Notes under the pieces: generated by a model
Seen by the model: the letters and a program-made list of their open reading frames with translations, nothing else
What the model was told of the DNA's origin: nothing
Database searches by the model: none
Shown here: piece after piece, positions 1 through 11,493 of the stretch
Layout: each line of letters starts with the position of its first letter
Position numbering within the stretch: the stretch's first letter is position 1
Made by a program: the position numbers and the translations under genes
Assembly (NCBI GenBank): GCA_036346395.1
Contig: CM070594.1
Location: forward strand, 27,375,385 to 27,439,384
From: Hsuehochloa calcarea
Lineage: Eukaryota > Streptophyta > Magnoliopsida > Poales > Poaceae
Reading direction: 5' to 3'
DNA length: 64,000 nucleotides

Positions 1-393
1 TCAAGATATTGTCTTCCGCTACCACCCTCGTACCTCTGCAGTGGATCTTCGTACATGTTACCTGTCTACAGATGGAGAGGCAACACCACCGTGGTGCATC
101 TTACCCAGTTCGCCGTTGCTCGGGAGGAGTCACTCGAGTTGGCCGCCACAGAGCTAGAGTGCGTCTACGAGACCTTGTAGAGAGAAGAAGAAAGGATCGC
201 CATTCTGGCAGAGACTCTCTACGGTCAGCACGAGCATGAGGAGGATCACGAAGAAGACTCGGAAGAAGCTGAAGAGCCAGCAGACGCCGCAGAGCCAGAG
301 GTGTCTGCTGTGCTTGCACTAGGGACGTCTGTTCCTGTTCCACCAGTCCCGGGGCATCGAGACCAGTTCGCAAGGATGCCAGCGCAGTGCTAG
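1..393 (+). pseudogene. Degenerate ORF upstream of a gypsy gag
   Basis: Frame 1 is open from the window edge to the TAG at 391-393, apart from one TAG at 178-180, so it reads as a decayed coding stretch that starts outside the window. The C-terminal half is very acidic (runs of Glu and Asp around 226-300) followed by a Pro/Val-rich tail. I do not recognise a family. It precedes a gypsy gag (start at 719) in the same orientation, so it may be an extra upstream ORF of that retroelement or the end of a different one. No function is assigned. Confidence 0.35.
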
Positions 394-718
394 GTCTACA
401 GCAGGTAGGAGCACCGTCAGGGCTATAAAGGCTATCTCATCGAGTAGTCCGCTTGAGTTTTTAGGCTTAGCCAGTTTTAAGGTTAGGAGAGTGGCCCTTT
501 ATGCAGTAGATTGTGTGTTTAAGTTCGTTCTTATTTTCTTATGTGCGAGTATGAGCTGCAAAGGCGCTTAGGCATTTGTTGTAGCCATGCTAAGATCTTA
601 CATATAAGTATTTCAGTCGAGCTTTCTTGAGCTGTGTTTGTTGGGTTTAACCTACCCCTCCCTAGTTCCTAACTCATCTTGTGCTTGCTACCTTATCTAA
701 CCCGTGGAGTTTCACCAG
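394..718. other. Non-coding spacer before gag
   Basis: AT-rich stretch between the upstream ORF and the gag start. I see no ORF, no clear LTR terminus and no primer-binding site in it. Confidence 0.4.
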
Positions 719-1770
719 ATGGTTCAAACTCGTCATGCAGCTGCAAGTGGTTCCGGCACCCCTGTGTCAGAAGGCAACTAGCAGACTCCCGCAGGACCAG
801 TTCCACCTCAAGCACCCCCAATCGACCTATAGAATTTTAGAGCTTTCATGGCAGCTCAAACCCAGATGATGTACACTATGATAAATTAGATTCACAATAT
901 GAACAATCAGAACAACAACAATAATAATCACGACGGAACCCGAGTCGATCATGGTCACCGCGGACCATCCAAGATAGTCGAGTTCATGAGAACTCATCCA
1001 CCAACTTTTTCCGGGCATGTTTCATAAGTGGAAGCTAATGATTGGATTCGTGTCATTGAGAGAAAAATGCTGATCACCCAATACAACGATCATGATAAGG
1101 TTCTATATGCCACTCACCAGAAGGAATGCATAGGTGCCGAATGGTGGGAAACCTTCTATGCAGCGCATGAGATGTCGCAAGACATTACCTGGAAAGAGTT
1201 TTCAGTTGCTTTTCACCAGTACCTTGTACCAGAAGGAATCATAGATCTGAAGAAGGATGAGTTTCGCGCTCTCAAGCAAGGAGGGATGTCTGTAACTAGC
1301 TATCTCAATAAATTTTCTCAGCTTGCCCGCTATGCCACGGAAGATGTCGCCACAAATAAGGCTCGTTAGAGTCATTTTCTGAAGGGGCTAAATTATGGAT
1401 TGCAAGTAAACTTGATTGCCCATACTTTCCCAGACTTCTAGGAGCTAGTAAACAAATCTTTAATTCTAGAAGATAAAAACAAAGAACTGGAAGACAACCG
1501 CAAACGCATGATGGCTTAGCAAGGGAGTCACCAGTTACAACAGAAGGTGAGAACAGTTCCACAACAGTTTAACTATTTTTCGCTGCAGAACTCTTTCAGG
1601 ACACCTGCACCAACTTCAGCACCTCGTCAAGTGATTCAGAATTTTCGCAACCCGATATCAGCCAACCCCATTCCAGGGAACAACCCGCAGAGTGGACTAA
1701 GAGTTTGTTTTTTTTCTATCTGTAGCCAGGGCACTTCGCCAACCAATGTCCGCAAAAGGAAACCGTAACT
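719..1770 (+). pseudogene. Ty3/gypsy gag, decayed
   Basis: A single frame from ATG 719 (MVQTRHAAA) runs through an Asn-rich linker into a retrotransposon gag (PF03732-type) capsid domain at about 1028-1460, with the typical signatures AEWWETFY, YLVPEG, FRALKQGGMSV and YLNKFSQLARYA. A CCHC zinc knuckle follows in a shifted frame near 1722-1770 (GHFANQCPQKE). The frame is broken by stops at 779, 830, 887, 1025, 1367, 1439 and 1517. Six are TAG, and those at 1367, 1439 and 1517 fall where Gln is expected. A frameshift occurs near 1700. Gag would form the virus-like particle of a gypsy element. No protease or RT follows, because the sequence changes to a copia LTR at 1810. Confidence 0.85.
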
Positions 1771-1809
1771 CAGTGCGCTTTAACCTTGGAGCTACACCAG
1801 CCAAGACAC

Positions 1810-2662
1810 TGTTGGAAATATGCCCTAGAGGCAATCACAGAGATCATTATATTTCCTTATGTTCATGATATTGGATAATATGTTATCATGTTCCTTGAAT
1901 GAATCATCAGTTATAGATCAATGAGTATGTGACTTGTTGGTGAAACTCATTAACTTATATGATATCATTCTAAATGTATCCCTCGTCGAATGTCACTGGT
2001 CAGAACAACCATGACTCTACGACCAGCACATGTATTGATTGATGGCCATGTTTCACCGGTCATAGATATAGATATATCGAATCAGTAATGTGAGCACATG
2101 TTAGAGAACATGGAGCTGGATAGACCCATCATTGAGACACTATTGAGATTGTTATGAATCTATGTGTCATTAGTTGGTCTCAAGTAATGATGATGTATAA
2201 TCCTTAGACCTGAGAACAGCATGGTTCCCTACATGTGTAATAGCACTCTTAGGGGTTACCAAACGCTACTCAATGGCGGGTAGTTATAAAGGTAGCTTTC
2301 GGGTATGCTATGAAACATGCGGAGGGATGTGACTGGTCAAGATGGGATTTGTCCCTCCTTGCATAACAGGAGAGATGTCTCTGGGCCCCTCGTGGTGATC
2401 GGATAAAGAAAGTGCATGGCCATGCCACTAGTGGTTGAAGTGTCGACCACATGAAGTTATCCGACACTCGATCGAGAAAGTATTGAACAGTCCATGGATG
2501 ACACCTTATATCACCTGGAGTTCAACCAGACATCGTGAGGCAAAGGGAGAATGCATGAGTAGGTCACTTAGTTCGATCAGTTACGTACTGGTCGTATGGA
2601 GATGCGATCTGGTCGTAGACTGGTCGAACGTAATCACAGACTGGTCGTATAGAGATAAGAGC
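1810..2662 (+). mobile_element. Ty1/copia (Angela/RIRE1-like) LTR, 5' portion
   Basis: Begins with the LTR start TGTTGGAAATATGCCC, well known from Angela/BARE/RIRE1-type copia elements. It is similar, with scattered differences, to the reverse complement of 4875 down to about 4000. Similarity stops near 2662, just after a GTCGTATAGAGATAAGAG motif, where unrelated GC-rich sequence begins. The downstream part of the LTR, including the TATA box and end, is absent here. Confidence 0.75.
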
Positions 2663-3248
2663 TGCTATTATCCTAGCCTAGACAGCCGCTGTCCATGCGC
2701 TACGTGCCCAGATGCGTTGAAAACCGAACGCCCCTAGACCGGATTCATCTGCGGCTGACACATAGCAATTCCGGGCAATCCTAGCCCGGACGAGGGCCTG
2801 TCCCGCACCCCTAGCCTAGACGAGGCTCTGCCATTGAACCAGCGACCAAACGTGCGTCCGCATGCCACGTGGCCGCTCCACCATTCGCTAGACGCCCAGA
2901 CACCGCATCCGATCCTCCCTTGCCCGAACGTCGTCCCCTACTGCATGCTCCACCAGGCTACAGTGTTAGTCCTAAGCAGACCAGAGCAGAGGAGCTCACG
3001 ATGCTCTTGGGCCATGCTTGCCACCGGCAAGCCAGACACGGGAACAGCCGAGGAGGACCAAAATGGGTTCATGGTAGGCATGCAAACCCATTGGTGCTGG
3101 CAGCGAGGGCTGGGCCTGGGGTGGTTCACAGCGACAGCGCGACGACTGCTAGCAGCGGCGGAATTCAGGATCTGGTTGCTATCATATTCCAGCGAAGCCC
3201 TAGCCTAAGTAGCGAGCACATTAGCTTCTAGGGGGCTCTAGTAACTCA
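2663..3248. other. Unassigned GC-rich block between two LTRs
   Basis: About 585 bp of GC-rich DNA lies between the broken plus-strand copia LTR and the end of the minus-strand LTR at 3249. Overlapping open frames at 2834-3231 reach 120-124 codons, but I recognise no family. The block contains repeated CCTAGCCT/CCTAGCCC/CCTAGACC words. It could be a captured or filler segment, or the remains of another element. I see no terminal repeats. Confidence 0.3.
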
Positions 3249-4875
3249 TGTTGGGATACGCGGCAATGCTACAATAGCACAAACAAAAATTACCGAGCAA
3301 CCAAGGAACCACCGCAAGTAATAAATCATGAGATTACCGCTAGACGCGCCGACTCATAGCGGAAGTAGAGTCGTTGTAGCGAGTTGATGCAGTCGTAGCC
3401 GTACTCACGACGCGTCTCCTCCTTCGAGTAGTTGTACTCGTCACGTGTCTGCTCTTCCGTGTGGTCGTACTCGTCACATTAACTCTCCTCCGACACCGGT
3501 GAGTGTCACGAGTTTCGGATCGTCCTAGTGCTGATGCTTCGCAGCAACACCTCCGAGGTATCCACACGTACAGGGCAGGATCACCACGCGCTGGAGTACT
3601 AGCACCGGCAGCGTGGTTGAGAAGGCGTGGCTATTAGGGTTTCGGGAGTTCTTCCAAAGATCATCCCCCCTTCTACCCCATGCCACCGCCCCTCTTTATA
3701 TAGGCATCCATGATGGGTCTCGACCTGGAGGCCCATTAGAAACTCGTGGCCCATACGAATTCGGATCACCATTCAAAACAGATCATTGCCCTTTAAGTAT
3801 GTGACCCACAGGTTCATGTGTAATCGGTTATGACTCGGAAACTCTTTTTCGATCACTAGTCGTTAGCAGTGCCTAGCAGCACATAACGATTCCCAAAGAC
3901 ACAGAATAAATCGGACGAACCTTGATGTAATATGATCTTTGATCAGGTCCTCATCACTTACCACCAGTTTGTATCTCTATACGACCAGTTTGTAATTGGT
4001 CACGACCAGTTAGTAACTCCTTACGACCAGGTTCTTACCATTCTGTGAATACGTTTGACCATTCTACGACCAGCACGTATCTCCATACGACTAGTCCGTA
4101 ACTGATCAAACTAAGCGACCTACTCATGCATTCTCCTTTTGCCTCATGATGTCTGGTTGAACTCCAGGTGAGATGATGTGTCATCCATGGACTGTTCAAT
4201 TCTTTCTCGATCGAGTGTCGGATAACATCATGCGGTCGACACTTCGACCACTAGTGGCATGGCCTGCACTTTCTTTATCCGATCACCACGAGGGGCCCAG
4301 AGACATCTCTCCTGTTATGTTAGGAGGGGCAAATCCCATCTCGACCAGTCACATTCCTCTGCATGTTTCATAGCATACCCGAAAGCTACCTTTATAACTA
4401 CCCAGTTACGGAGTAGCGTTTGGCAACCCGTAAGAGTGCTTTACACATGTAGGAAACCATGCTGATCTCAGGTCTAAGGATTATGCATCATCATTACTTG
4501 ATACCAACTAATGACACAAAGATTCATAACAATCTCAATAGTGTCTCAATGATGGGTCTATTCAACACCATGTTCTCTAACATGTGCTTCACATTATTGA
4601 TTCGATATCCCTATATCTATGACCGGTGAAACCAGGTCATCATGCAATCAATACATGTGCTAGTCATAGAGTCACTGGTGTTCCGACCAGTGACCTCCGA
4701 CCAGGGATACATTTAGAATGACATCATATAAGTTAAAGAGTTCCACCAACAAGTCACATACTTATTGATCTATAACAAATGATTCATTCAAGGAACATGA
4801 TAACATATTATCAAAAACATGATCATAATGAAATATCATCATCTCTATGATTGCCACTAGGGCATATTTTAAACA
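3249..4875 (-). repeat. 3' LTR of minus-strand copia element
   Basis: 1627 bp, starting TGTTTAAAATATGCCCTAG at 4875 and ending ATCCCAACA at 3249, so it has the TG...CA ends. It carries several ACGACCAG motifs (about 3960-4110) in the U3 part and a TATA box at 3702-3695. Related copies in plus orientation occur at 1810-2662, 61971-62630 and 62631-64000. Confidence 0.85.
3695..3702 (-). promoter_or_regulatory. LTR TATA box
   Basis: TATATAAA on the minus strand (plus strand tttatata), about 450 bp before the LTR end. The equivalent site in the plus-strand LTR piece is at 62175-62182. Inferred start of the U3/R boundary of the retroelement promoter. Confidence 0.6.
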
Positions 4876-4888
4876 GTCTCCCACTTGC
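4876..4888 (-). other. Polypurine tract
   Basis: Minus strand GCAAGTGGGAGAC directly before the LTR start at 4875. This is the normal position and sequence of the Angela-type plus-strand primer. Confidence 0.7.
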
Positions 4889-5085
4889 ACTAGAGTCAAT
4901 CATTAAATTATCTAATACCGATAGCTCTTCTGTGCGCCTCATGTTTTGGCTGTGGGAGAGGCTTAGTCAATGGATCAGCAACATTTGAATCCGTATGAAC
5001 TTTGCATATCTTTATTGTCACAATAGAGATCCAATGGGCACAAGGCACTCGGAACTACACCCAACTCAGTAAGGAAATTCCTTAT

Positions 5086-5955
5086 TCAAATACCTTCTTT
5101 CGCAGCTTCAGAAGCCGCAATGTACTCGGCCTCCATCGTAGAATCAGCAACAGTTTCATGCTTGGAACTTTTCCAGCTCACTGCTCCTCCATTCAAAATG
5201 AATACAAAATCAGATTGCGAACGATAATCATCTTTATCGGTTTGGAAGCTTGCATCGGTGTAACCCTTTACAACGAGCTCTTCATCACCGCCATAAACAA
5301 GGAACACATCCTTAGTTCTTCTTAAGTACTTAAGAATATTTTTCACAGCTGTCCAGTGATATTCACCGGGATCAGCCTGGTATCTGCTCGTAACACTTAG
5401 AGCATATGATACATCTAGTCAGGTACAAACCATGGCATACATAATAGATCCAATAGCCGGAGCATATGGAATACTATTCATACGATCTTGCTCATCAGTG
5501 GTCGAATGACACTGATTCTTGCTAAGATTTATGCCATGTGACATAGGCAAGAACCCTTTCTTGGCATCATGCATGTTGAACCTATTCAACCCCTTGTCAA
5601 TGTAAGTACTTTGGCTTAGTCCAATTAGCCTTCTTGATCTATCTTTATAGATCTTTATTCCCAAGATATATGCTGCCTCTCCTAGGTCTTTCATAGAAAA
5701 ACTATTTTTCAATGATACCTTAACGGATTCCAGCATAGGAATGTCATTCACAATCAATAATATGTCATCCACATATAAGATTAGGATTACAAGTGCTCTC
5801 CCACTAACCTTCATGTAAACACAAGGTTCTTCTTTGTTTTTTACGAAACCAAACCTTTTGATTTCCTCATCAAAACGCAGATTCCAACTCCGAGATACTA
5901 CCTTCAACCCATAAATGAATTTCTGAAGTTTGCACACTTTACTAGTATACTTCAA
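5086..5955 (-). pseudogene. Copia reverse transcriptase and RNase H, 5'-truncated
   Basis: 5955-5419 encodes the C-terminal part of a copia RT (RVT_2): LQKFIYGLK, the catalytic YVDDILL, and GEAAYILGIKIY. After one in-frame stop near 5418 the frame continues through the conserved PDVSYAL-like and WTAVKNILKYLRRTKD segments. It then reaches RNase H (5346-5086) with GYTDASF, AVSWKSSKHETVADSTMEAE and YIAASEAAKE, and decays toward 4890. The polyprotein would copy element RNA into cDNA. The N-terminal half of RT and everything upstream is absent, so the copy is dead. Confidence 0.88.
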
Positions 5956-6366
5956 CCCATAAATGGATTCATGCTAGTCCACAGCTCACATTAAAAAAAA
6001 CGTTGTTCTTTTTTAAAAAAAAACTAAGCAAGGAAGCCAAACTAATAGCCTAGTGCTTAATAGCACTTATACGCCATTTTAAAAGGCAATCACGTCAGCA
6101 TAAGCTGCTATGTTTTCGAAGTTTGACCATACGCATTTCTAAACGCTTTACTTTTTAAAACGGAGAGTACTGTGCTACTAATCCTGAAGAACTTTCATTA
6201 GCAGGAGGGACAGAGAGAAAAGGCGGAGAACCAAGGACTTAAAAGGACAGGGAAATGGCCAATCAATCAGTGTGTTTTTTTGGAGCCTGGCGGCGGATGC
6301 ATGGATTCGGTTGATGCTTTTTAAATTCACGAACATTCCTCCGGTTGATGTTACGATGGGTATCAA

Positions 6367-6699
6367 CAGTTAAAGACAAATTATTTTTAATATGTGTTAT
6401 ATTAGCTTTAGAGATAACATCTTCAATAAATTATCTCTAACATTTAAATTTTATAATTTTCTTTTGAAATGGATCTACATGTCAACTAGAGTAGATTAAT
6501 GTATTATATCTTGTTTTATGTGCACGACAGTCTCAGTTAAAGACAAATTATTTTTAATACATGTTATATTAGCTTTAGAGATAACATCTTCAATAAATTA
6601 TCTCTAATATTTAAATTTTATAATTTTTTTTGAAATGGATCTACATGTCAACTAGAGTAGATTAATGTATTATATCTTGTTTCATGTGCACGACAGTCT
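6367..6699. repeat. Two-copy 167-bp tandem duplication
   Basis: Copies at 6367-6533 and 6534-6699, both beginning CAGTTAAAGACAAATTATTT and ending in ACGACAGTCTC, with only a few differences. Each contains a short inverted pair, AGAGATAA with TTATCTCT. Possibly a small duplicated element fragment. Confidence 0.75.
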
Positions 6700-6720
6700 C
6701 TTTAGGAAGAGACGGCATGT

Positions 6721-6750
6721 GCTCTCTCTCTCTCTCTCCTCTCTCTCCTC
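6721..6750. repeat. CT microsatellite
   Basis: A run of CT dinucleotides with two CC interruptions, directly after the 167-bp tandem duplication. Confidence 0.8.
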
Positions 6751-7464
6751 CATGTTGGATTTTAGTAACGTGATATAGCTAAGAGACAACAATAAAGATA
6801 CTATTATAGATGCCCGAAGAGACGCATTCTTCTGAAGAGATAATAACATTTTATTAAGTACAAAAATATACTTAGCAAGTTACCTCCATAACAGAGTTAA
6901 CGCATACATGGATATTATCAAAGGAATGTTTATAGGGTTATTTGTGCTAAAACAATATTTCACATTTTAAATACAATAACTAAGTTCAAAAGCTCAAGTT
7001 TTACAATATTTAAAATTGAGTTTTAACTAAATTAGTAAAACTAGTGTAGGCACCAACCTAACAAAAACTTAAACACGGGTACCAACCCGGGATTTCAATC
7101 CATAATTTTCCTATGGACACCCATCCATATCAAAAAACTATTTTATAAATACTTTTGAAAAAAAACAAAGTTTAATCTGTGAAATGCTTTGCTCAGCATG
7201 TCTATGACCATGGACACGACTATTCGAATGGTTTTACACTCTAAGAGATTGTAAAATTTTACCCACAAGAGATAATTAACTTATAATGTATGTTTCACAT
7301 ACTTCTGTAGGTGTGCGACTAAATGATTATCATAAGACCTTTACAATGTGTCATCCCAAAGTAGTCATGTTCGCTAAAGTTTCACTTCTTTTGGACTAAA
7401 CCATCCACGGAAGCCCCTCTTATGCCATGTGGGAATACATAAAAAGTAGGTCATTATGACATCC

Positions 7465-8707
7465 CACTACTACATAAAAGCTCATCACAGACGGTTCTAA
7501 ACCATCATCACGAGCGGTTTTTAAGCGTGCATGAAAAATCTATCACGAGCGATTCTATTCACGAACCGTCTGTGATAGCGACTATCACAGACGGTTCGTG
7601 AATAGAACCGTCTGTGATAGTCTGTTTTCACAGACGGTTCTAAAAAAGAACCGTCTGTGATAGTACTATCACATACGGTTCTTGTTTAGAACCGTCTGTG
7701 ATAGTTTTTTCTATGGCAAAAAAAAAAAAAAATGGATTTTCACTTCGTTTGGAGCCTCCCGAGCCTCGCGAATGAATCTGATATTGATTTTCGGATTTCG
7801 CTAGCTTTCCCACAATAGCCATAGCATCATAGTAGTATCAACTCAATCCATTCACAGAGCACTAAAAACAACACGGCATGCATCACCCACATCACATTAG
7901 CAGCAACTCAATCCATTCACAGAGCACTAATACATCACAGTAGTAATCCACATCACAGAGCAAAAGGGGGGAGTAGAGAGAGTGAGGTCGTGGGAGGTTG
8001 GGGTGACGAGGTCATGGGAGGCCGGTGAACTCAGGGGAGGACAGGGCGACGAAGTAGAGGAGGCCGGGGGCGACAAGGTCGTGGGAGGCCGGTGACGACG
8101 AGGCTTGGGCGAGGTAGAGGAGGTGGAGGAGGCCGGATGTAACGAGCTCGGGGAGGCGGAGGAGAAACGGCAGAGGAGGAGAAATGGCAGAGGAGGAGAT
8201 GGCAAAGGGGGAGATGAATGACTCTGTTAATATAGAGAGATTTTCGGGAGCCCGCCATTAGGTGCAAATTTTCGTTTTCCCGCCTAACGAAACAACAGTA
8301 TCACAGACGGTTTTATACAAAAACTGTCTGTGATAAGTGTCTTGGATTTTTACCATGGTTTAGGGTTTTCCTTACTCTCTGATTTTACCATGGCAACCAA
8401 TACTCTGTCGCGGTAGGGTTTGGGCAGCCATCCACTACCGCGGTAGGGTTTGGGCAGTCAATCTTCTGCCGCGGTAGGGTTTGGGTAGTCAACCATGAAC
8501 CGTCTGTGATATTCTTGGTATCACAGACGGTTCTAACCACGAACCATCTGTGATATCTACATATCACAGACGGTTCTCTAGAACCGTCTGTGATAGTGAC
8601 ATATCACAGACGGTTCGTCTTGGAACCGTCTGTGATTATTTTATCACTGACGGTTTCCAAGAACCGTCTGTGATGAGGCGTCTTCTATGGCCTATTTTGT
8701 AGTAGTG
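7465..8707. mobile_element. Non-autonomous CACTA (En/Spm) transposon, complete
   Basis: 1243 bp with ends CACTACTACATAAAAG (7465) and TTTTGTAGTAGTG (8707), flanked by a 3-bp target duplication TCC (7462-7464 and 8708-8710) as expected for CACTA elements. Both subterminal zones carry many copies of TCACAGACGGTTC in both orientations, often paired as hairpins (for example 7577-7620 and 8565-8600); these are the presumed transposase binding sites. The centre (7940-8215) is purine-rich and low in complexity on the plus strand (GGAGGCCGG-type words) and encodes no recognisable protein. Mobilisation would need a transposase from a related element. The same subterminal word occurs at 43571-43795 and 61486-61970. 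Confidence 0.92.
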
Positions 8708-9146
8708 TCCACACATCAATATAGCACAACTAATAGCGGAACGTTGAAAATTAATTAGCATGGTCTGTCTCATACTAGACTTGTAGTAGTACGAAATGAC
8801 TTAACAATTCGCAGCGTGTAGACCGGTCCTTAATTGACTAAGCGACTTCCAACAATCCATAGGCCTCAACCATTCACCGAATTAAGCCAGTACATAAAAC
8901 TGAACCGACCAACTATCTGTTTTGCCCAAATCCAAACCAGTTTTATTTTATTATATTTTCCAAAGTCATTTATAAACTTTCACGGTATACCAACTCTATG
9001 GATACAATTTAAACCACATTTGACTTTTGGTCAAAGCATGGCTAAGTTTAGTTTTTCCAAAATATTCTAGTTTATAATATTGCATTAACTAGAATTTATC
9101 TAAGGTGATAAGGTATGGATATTTCAATACCAAGATTTGGCTATAC
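8708..9146. other. Old LTR-like DNA between CACTA and Tat element
   Basis: No gene. Removing the two flanking insertions joins this stretch to 7380-7464 on the left and to 23217-23669 on the right, in one continuous AT-rich sequence. That sequence is probably the body of an older retrotransposon LTR running on the minus strand from 37374. This is inferred from layout only. Confidence 0.35.
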
Positions 9147-9151
9147 AAATG

Positions 9152-10088
9152 TGTCGGTGTTTTAGAACCGATCTTACGTAAAGATTGTTTGATTCGGGGG
9201 GTCTCCTAGAGATGAGATCACGCAGAGCGATTGACACGGGATTTTTATACAGGTTCAGGCCTTCTCCGGGGAGAATAACAACCCTACTCCTGTGTGTGTG
9301 GTATTGACTGTATTCTCAATAATCAAGCTAGAAACTCAGACTATTACAAAGAACAGTCCTTGTATTTCTCCTTGATTGTCCTCGATTGGCTCTCTTTCGC
9401 CCTCCCTTTGTCCTTCTGATTGATGCCTTTATATAGTCGTGAAGGAGTAGCCGTTTTTCCCTGCTGAAGAGGCACCTAATCAAGCCAGTAATGGGCGCGT
9501 GATGGCAATAATTACCGGTGTAGTGGCTCCTTCACGCCGTTTGGAAGTTATCTTTCAGAGGTAATGGGGTATTTAAGTACTATTACTATGCAGAATAATA
9601 GTGCATGTGGACCGTCCGGATTCCTTAATCAATTGGGCCCACTCGCTTGTAGGTTTTATTGATTATAGGGTGGTCGTGGCTGACTTGGTCGTAGAAGGAC
9701 TTACGATTAGGTATAGGTCGTAGCAGAACTTACGACTGGACAATAGTCGTAGAAGGACTTACGACTGGACAATGGTCGTAGAAGGACTTACGATTTGAGT
9801 GCAGTCGTAGCGAAGTTCTGTTGGACAATAGTCGTAGAAGGACTTACGACTGGGTAATGGTCGTAGAAGGGCTTACGACTAGGTAGTGGTCGTAGAAGGA
9901 CTTACGACCATGACATAGTCGTAGTAAGACATACAACTATGGGGGTGATTGCAGGAGAACTTACAATCACTTGGTAAGCCTCTCCCTTATAAATACAAGG
10001 GGTACTTCTGGGGATTACCTGACATCATATTTACCCCTAATAAGAATTATAGATAAAAGATAAAATGAGGATTATCAGATCCTCGTCA
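9152..10088 (-). repeat. 3' LTR of Tat element
   Basis: 937 bp; on the plus strand it begins TGTCGGTGTTTTAGAACC and ends CAGATCCTCGTCA. It is nearly the same as 22271-23211, with scattered substitutions and small indels, mostly inside the hairpin array (9680-9968). Confidence 0.93.
9680..9968. repeat. Array of GTCGTA...TACGAC hairpin motifs in LTR U3
   Basis: About nine imperfect 25-30 bp units of the form GTCGTA-N(about 8)-TACGAC, joined by short linkers such as TGGACAATG. The last unit (9947-9968) has different arms, GATTG and CAATC, that still pair. In element orientation the array is upstream of the LTR TATA box, within U3. Confidence 0.85.
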
Positions 10089-10637
10089 TCTAGCCCTCCA
10101 GCTTCAAGTGAAAGTGACTTACTTGGTGAAGGATTTGCAAATGGTCTTACGACTATGAAAATGTCGCAGAATAACGGTCGAAGGAAAAACTCTTCGACAT
10201 TTGAGTGCTACTTTGACCAGGAATTTGCTTGGTCAGGAATGTTGCTTACGACTATCAAAAAGTCGTAAAAACCCCTACGACTGTGAAGTGGTCGTAGTAG
10301 GGCGATCGGAGAAAAATCCTTTCCGATTGCTACTTCATTCGACCAGAAAGACTTGGTCAAGAAAGTAATTTCGCTTGGAGGTGACAAAACGAACCTAATT
10401 TTCTCGAACAGACCATCTAGGGAATTGCAACCGACTACCACAGACACATCGATGAGGCGATTCGGCGGCGGTGGCAATCGTGCGGTTATAAAACTTCTGG
10501 GAGTTAGACTTGGATTTTTACCTTTTCCCCAAATCGTTCCCACTGTTCTTCGAGCTCTCGCCTTCTCCGCCGCCAACCCTAATCGTGTCTTCTCTGGCAA
10601 TCCTTTCTCAATCCAAAACTTCTTGTTTCCGAGAGAA
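10089..10637 (+). promoter_or_regulatory. Upstream region of the Tat antisense gene
   Basis: Lies between the left LTR and the antisense ATG at 10638. It contains further GTCGTA-type hairpins (10140-10310, including a paired variant at 10177-10198 with arms GTCGAAG and CTTCGAC) and a good TATA box, TATAAAAC, at 10487-10494, about 145 bp before the ATG. The 5' untranslated leader would lie roughly at 10520-10637. The open frames here on either strand look incidental. Confidence 0.5.
10487..10494 (+). promoter_or_regulatory. TATA box of the antisense gene
   Basis: TATAAAAC in a GC-rich context (GCGGTTATAAAACTTC), placed suitably for a start site near 10520 ahead of ATG 10638. Confidence 0.5.
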
Positions 10638-11493
10638 ATGGCCAAGAAAGTTTCTGAGTGGGAGGAGTCGGAGATGGATGTGGCGAAGATTAAAGTCTTG
10701 GTCGACACCGGGAAGATTCCAGAGAAGGCTCTGGTGAAATGGCTTCCAGCCATCGGACAGCACTGGCCGTCGGGAGAAAATGGGCAAATCCTGTTTTCCA
10801 AGCGTACTGTGAGTGCGGCCTCCGATTGCCTGCTCACCCCTTTCTCACGGTGGTACTCGAGCACTTTGGAGTGGAATTAGTGAATCTAGGTCCTAATTCC
10901 ATTACTATGCTGAGTGTATTCGTATACCTTTGTGAGGCGTACCTGGGGATTCCGGCGGACCTCGAGCTTTTCCAATATTATTACGGGATGGCTCGACAAA
11001 CCGGAATTGCTGGAAGCTGCGGTCTAAAGCTCCACGACTTGAAGTCGAGGGAGTATATTCAGAGATTTACTCGGTCTTCATGGCCGGGATGGAGGAAGAG
11101 GTGGTTTTACTGGAAAGTCACCTCAGAAGACAGCCTCTCTTTCGTGGGGAAGGCTGCCGAGAAGAAATCTTAATGAGACTCAACTCCTGAAGATATCAGT
11201 CGGATTGCCCCCTACATTCAAGCCATCAAGGACTTGAAGGAGGAGGGGTTGACCGGATGGCATGTGGTGACAGATTTCATCACACGCCGAATCAGTCCCC
11301 TGAAGAAACGAGCATCTCCTATGTGGAGATATTCGGGGAGAGGAGACCGACCAGGGACTATGACGAGGGTAAGTGAACTTCCGACATAGCTCTCGGTTTG
11401 GTCTTTCTCAAAGTTATCTAACGTTCTTATCTGTTTACACAGATCTTTCACAGGCGGAGATTGACGCTAGAGTCAAACTCATCTGTGAGAAGT

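Larger units (their letters stand above)
3249..5957 (-). mobile_element. 3' end of Ty1/copia (Angela/RIRE1-like) element
   Basis: On the minus strand the order is RT, RNase H, polypurine tract (4888-4876) and LTR (4875-3249). This is the 3' half of an Angela/RIRE1-like copia. Similarity to pol stops abruptly near 5957, so the 5' LTR, gag, protease and integrase are missing. The LTR end is flanked by ACTCA (3244-3248), but with no 5' end a target-site duplication cannot be tested. Confidence 0.85.
5958..7464. other. AT-rich DNA without genes
   Basis: No supported coding region. It holds a 167-bp tandem duplication (6367-6699), a CT microsatellite near 6721-6750 and long A/T-rich stretches. 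The right half (about 7380-7464) appears continuous with 8708-9146 once the CACTA insertion is removed. Confidence 0.5.

Noticed and set aside
7927..8267. Pro/Ser-rich minus-strand ORFs inside the small CACTA
   Set aside because: Low-complexity translation of a GGAGGCCGG-type tract in a non-autonomous element. Not a transposase.
9680..9968. CRISPR-like regularly spaced repeats in the Tat LTR
   Set aside because: Spacers are short and similar to each other, the array is duplicated in both LTRs, and the context is a plant retrotransposon. It is a minisatellite-like array of palindromes.
10208..10864. 218-codon minus-strand open frame opposite the antisense gene's first exon
   Set aside because: It is the mirror of exon 1 (10638 onward), which has a recognised domain and splice sites. 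The minus frame has no family resemblance and lies outside gag-pol.
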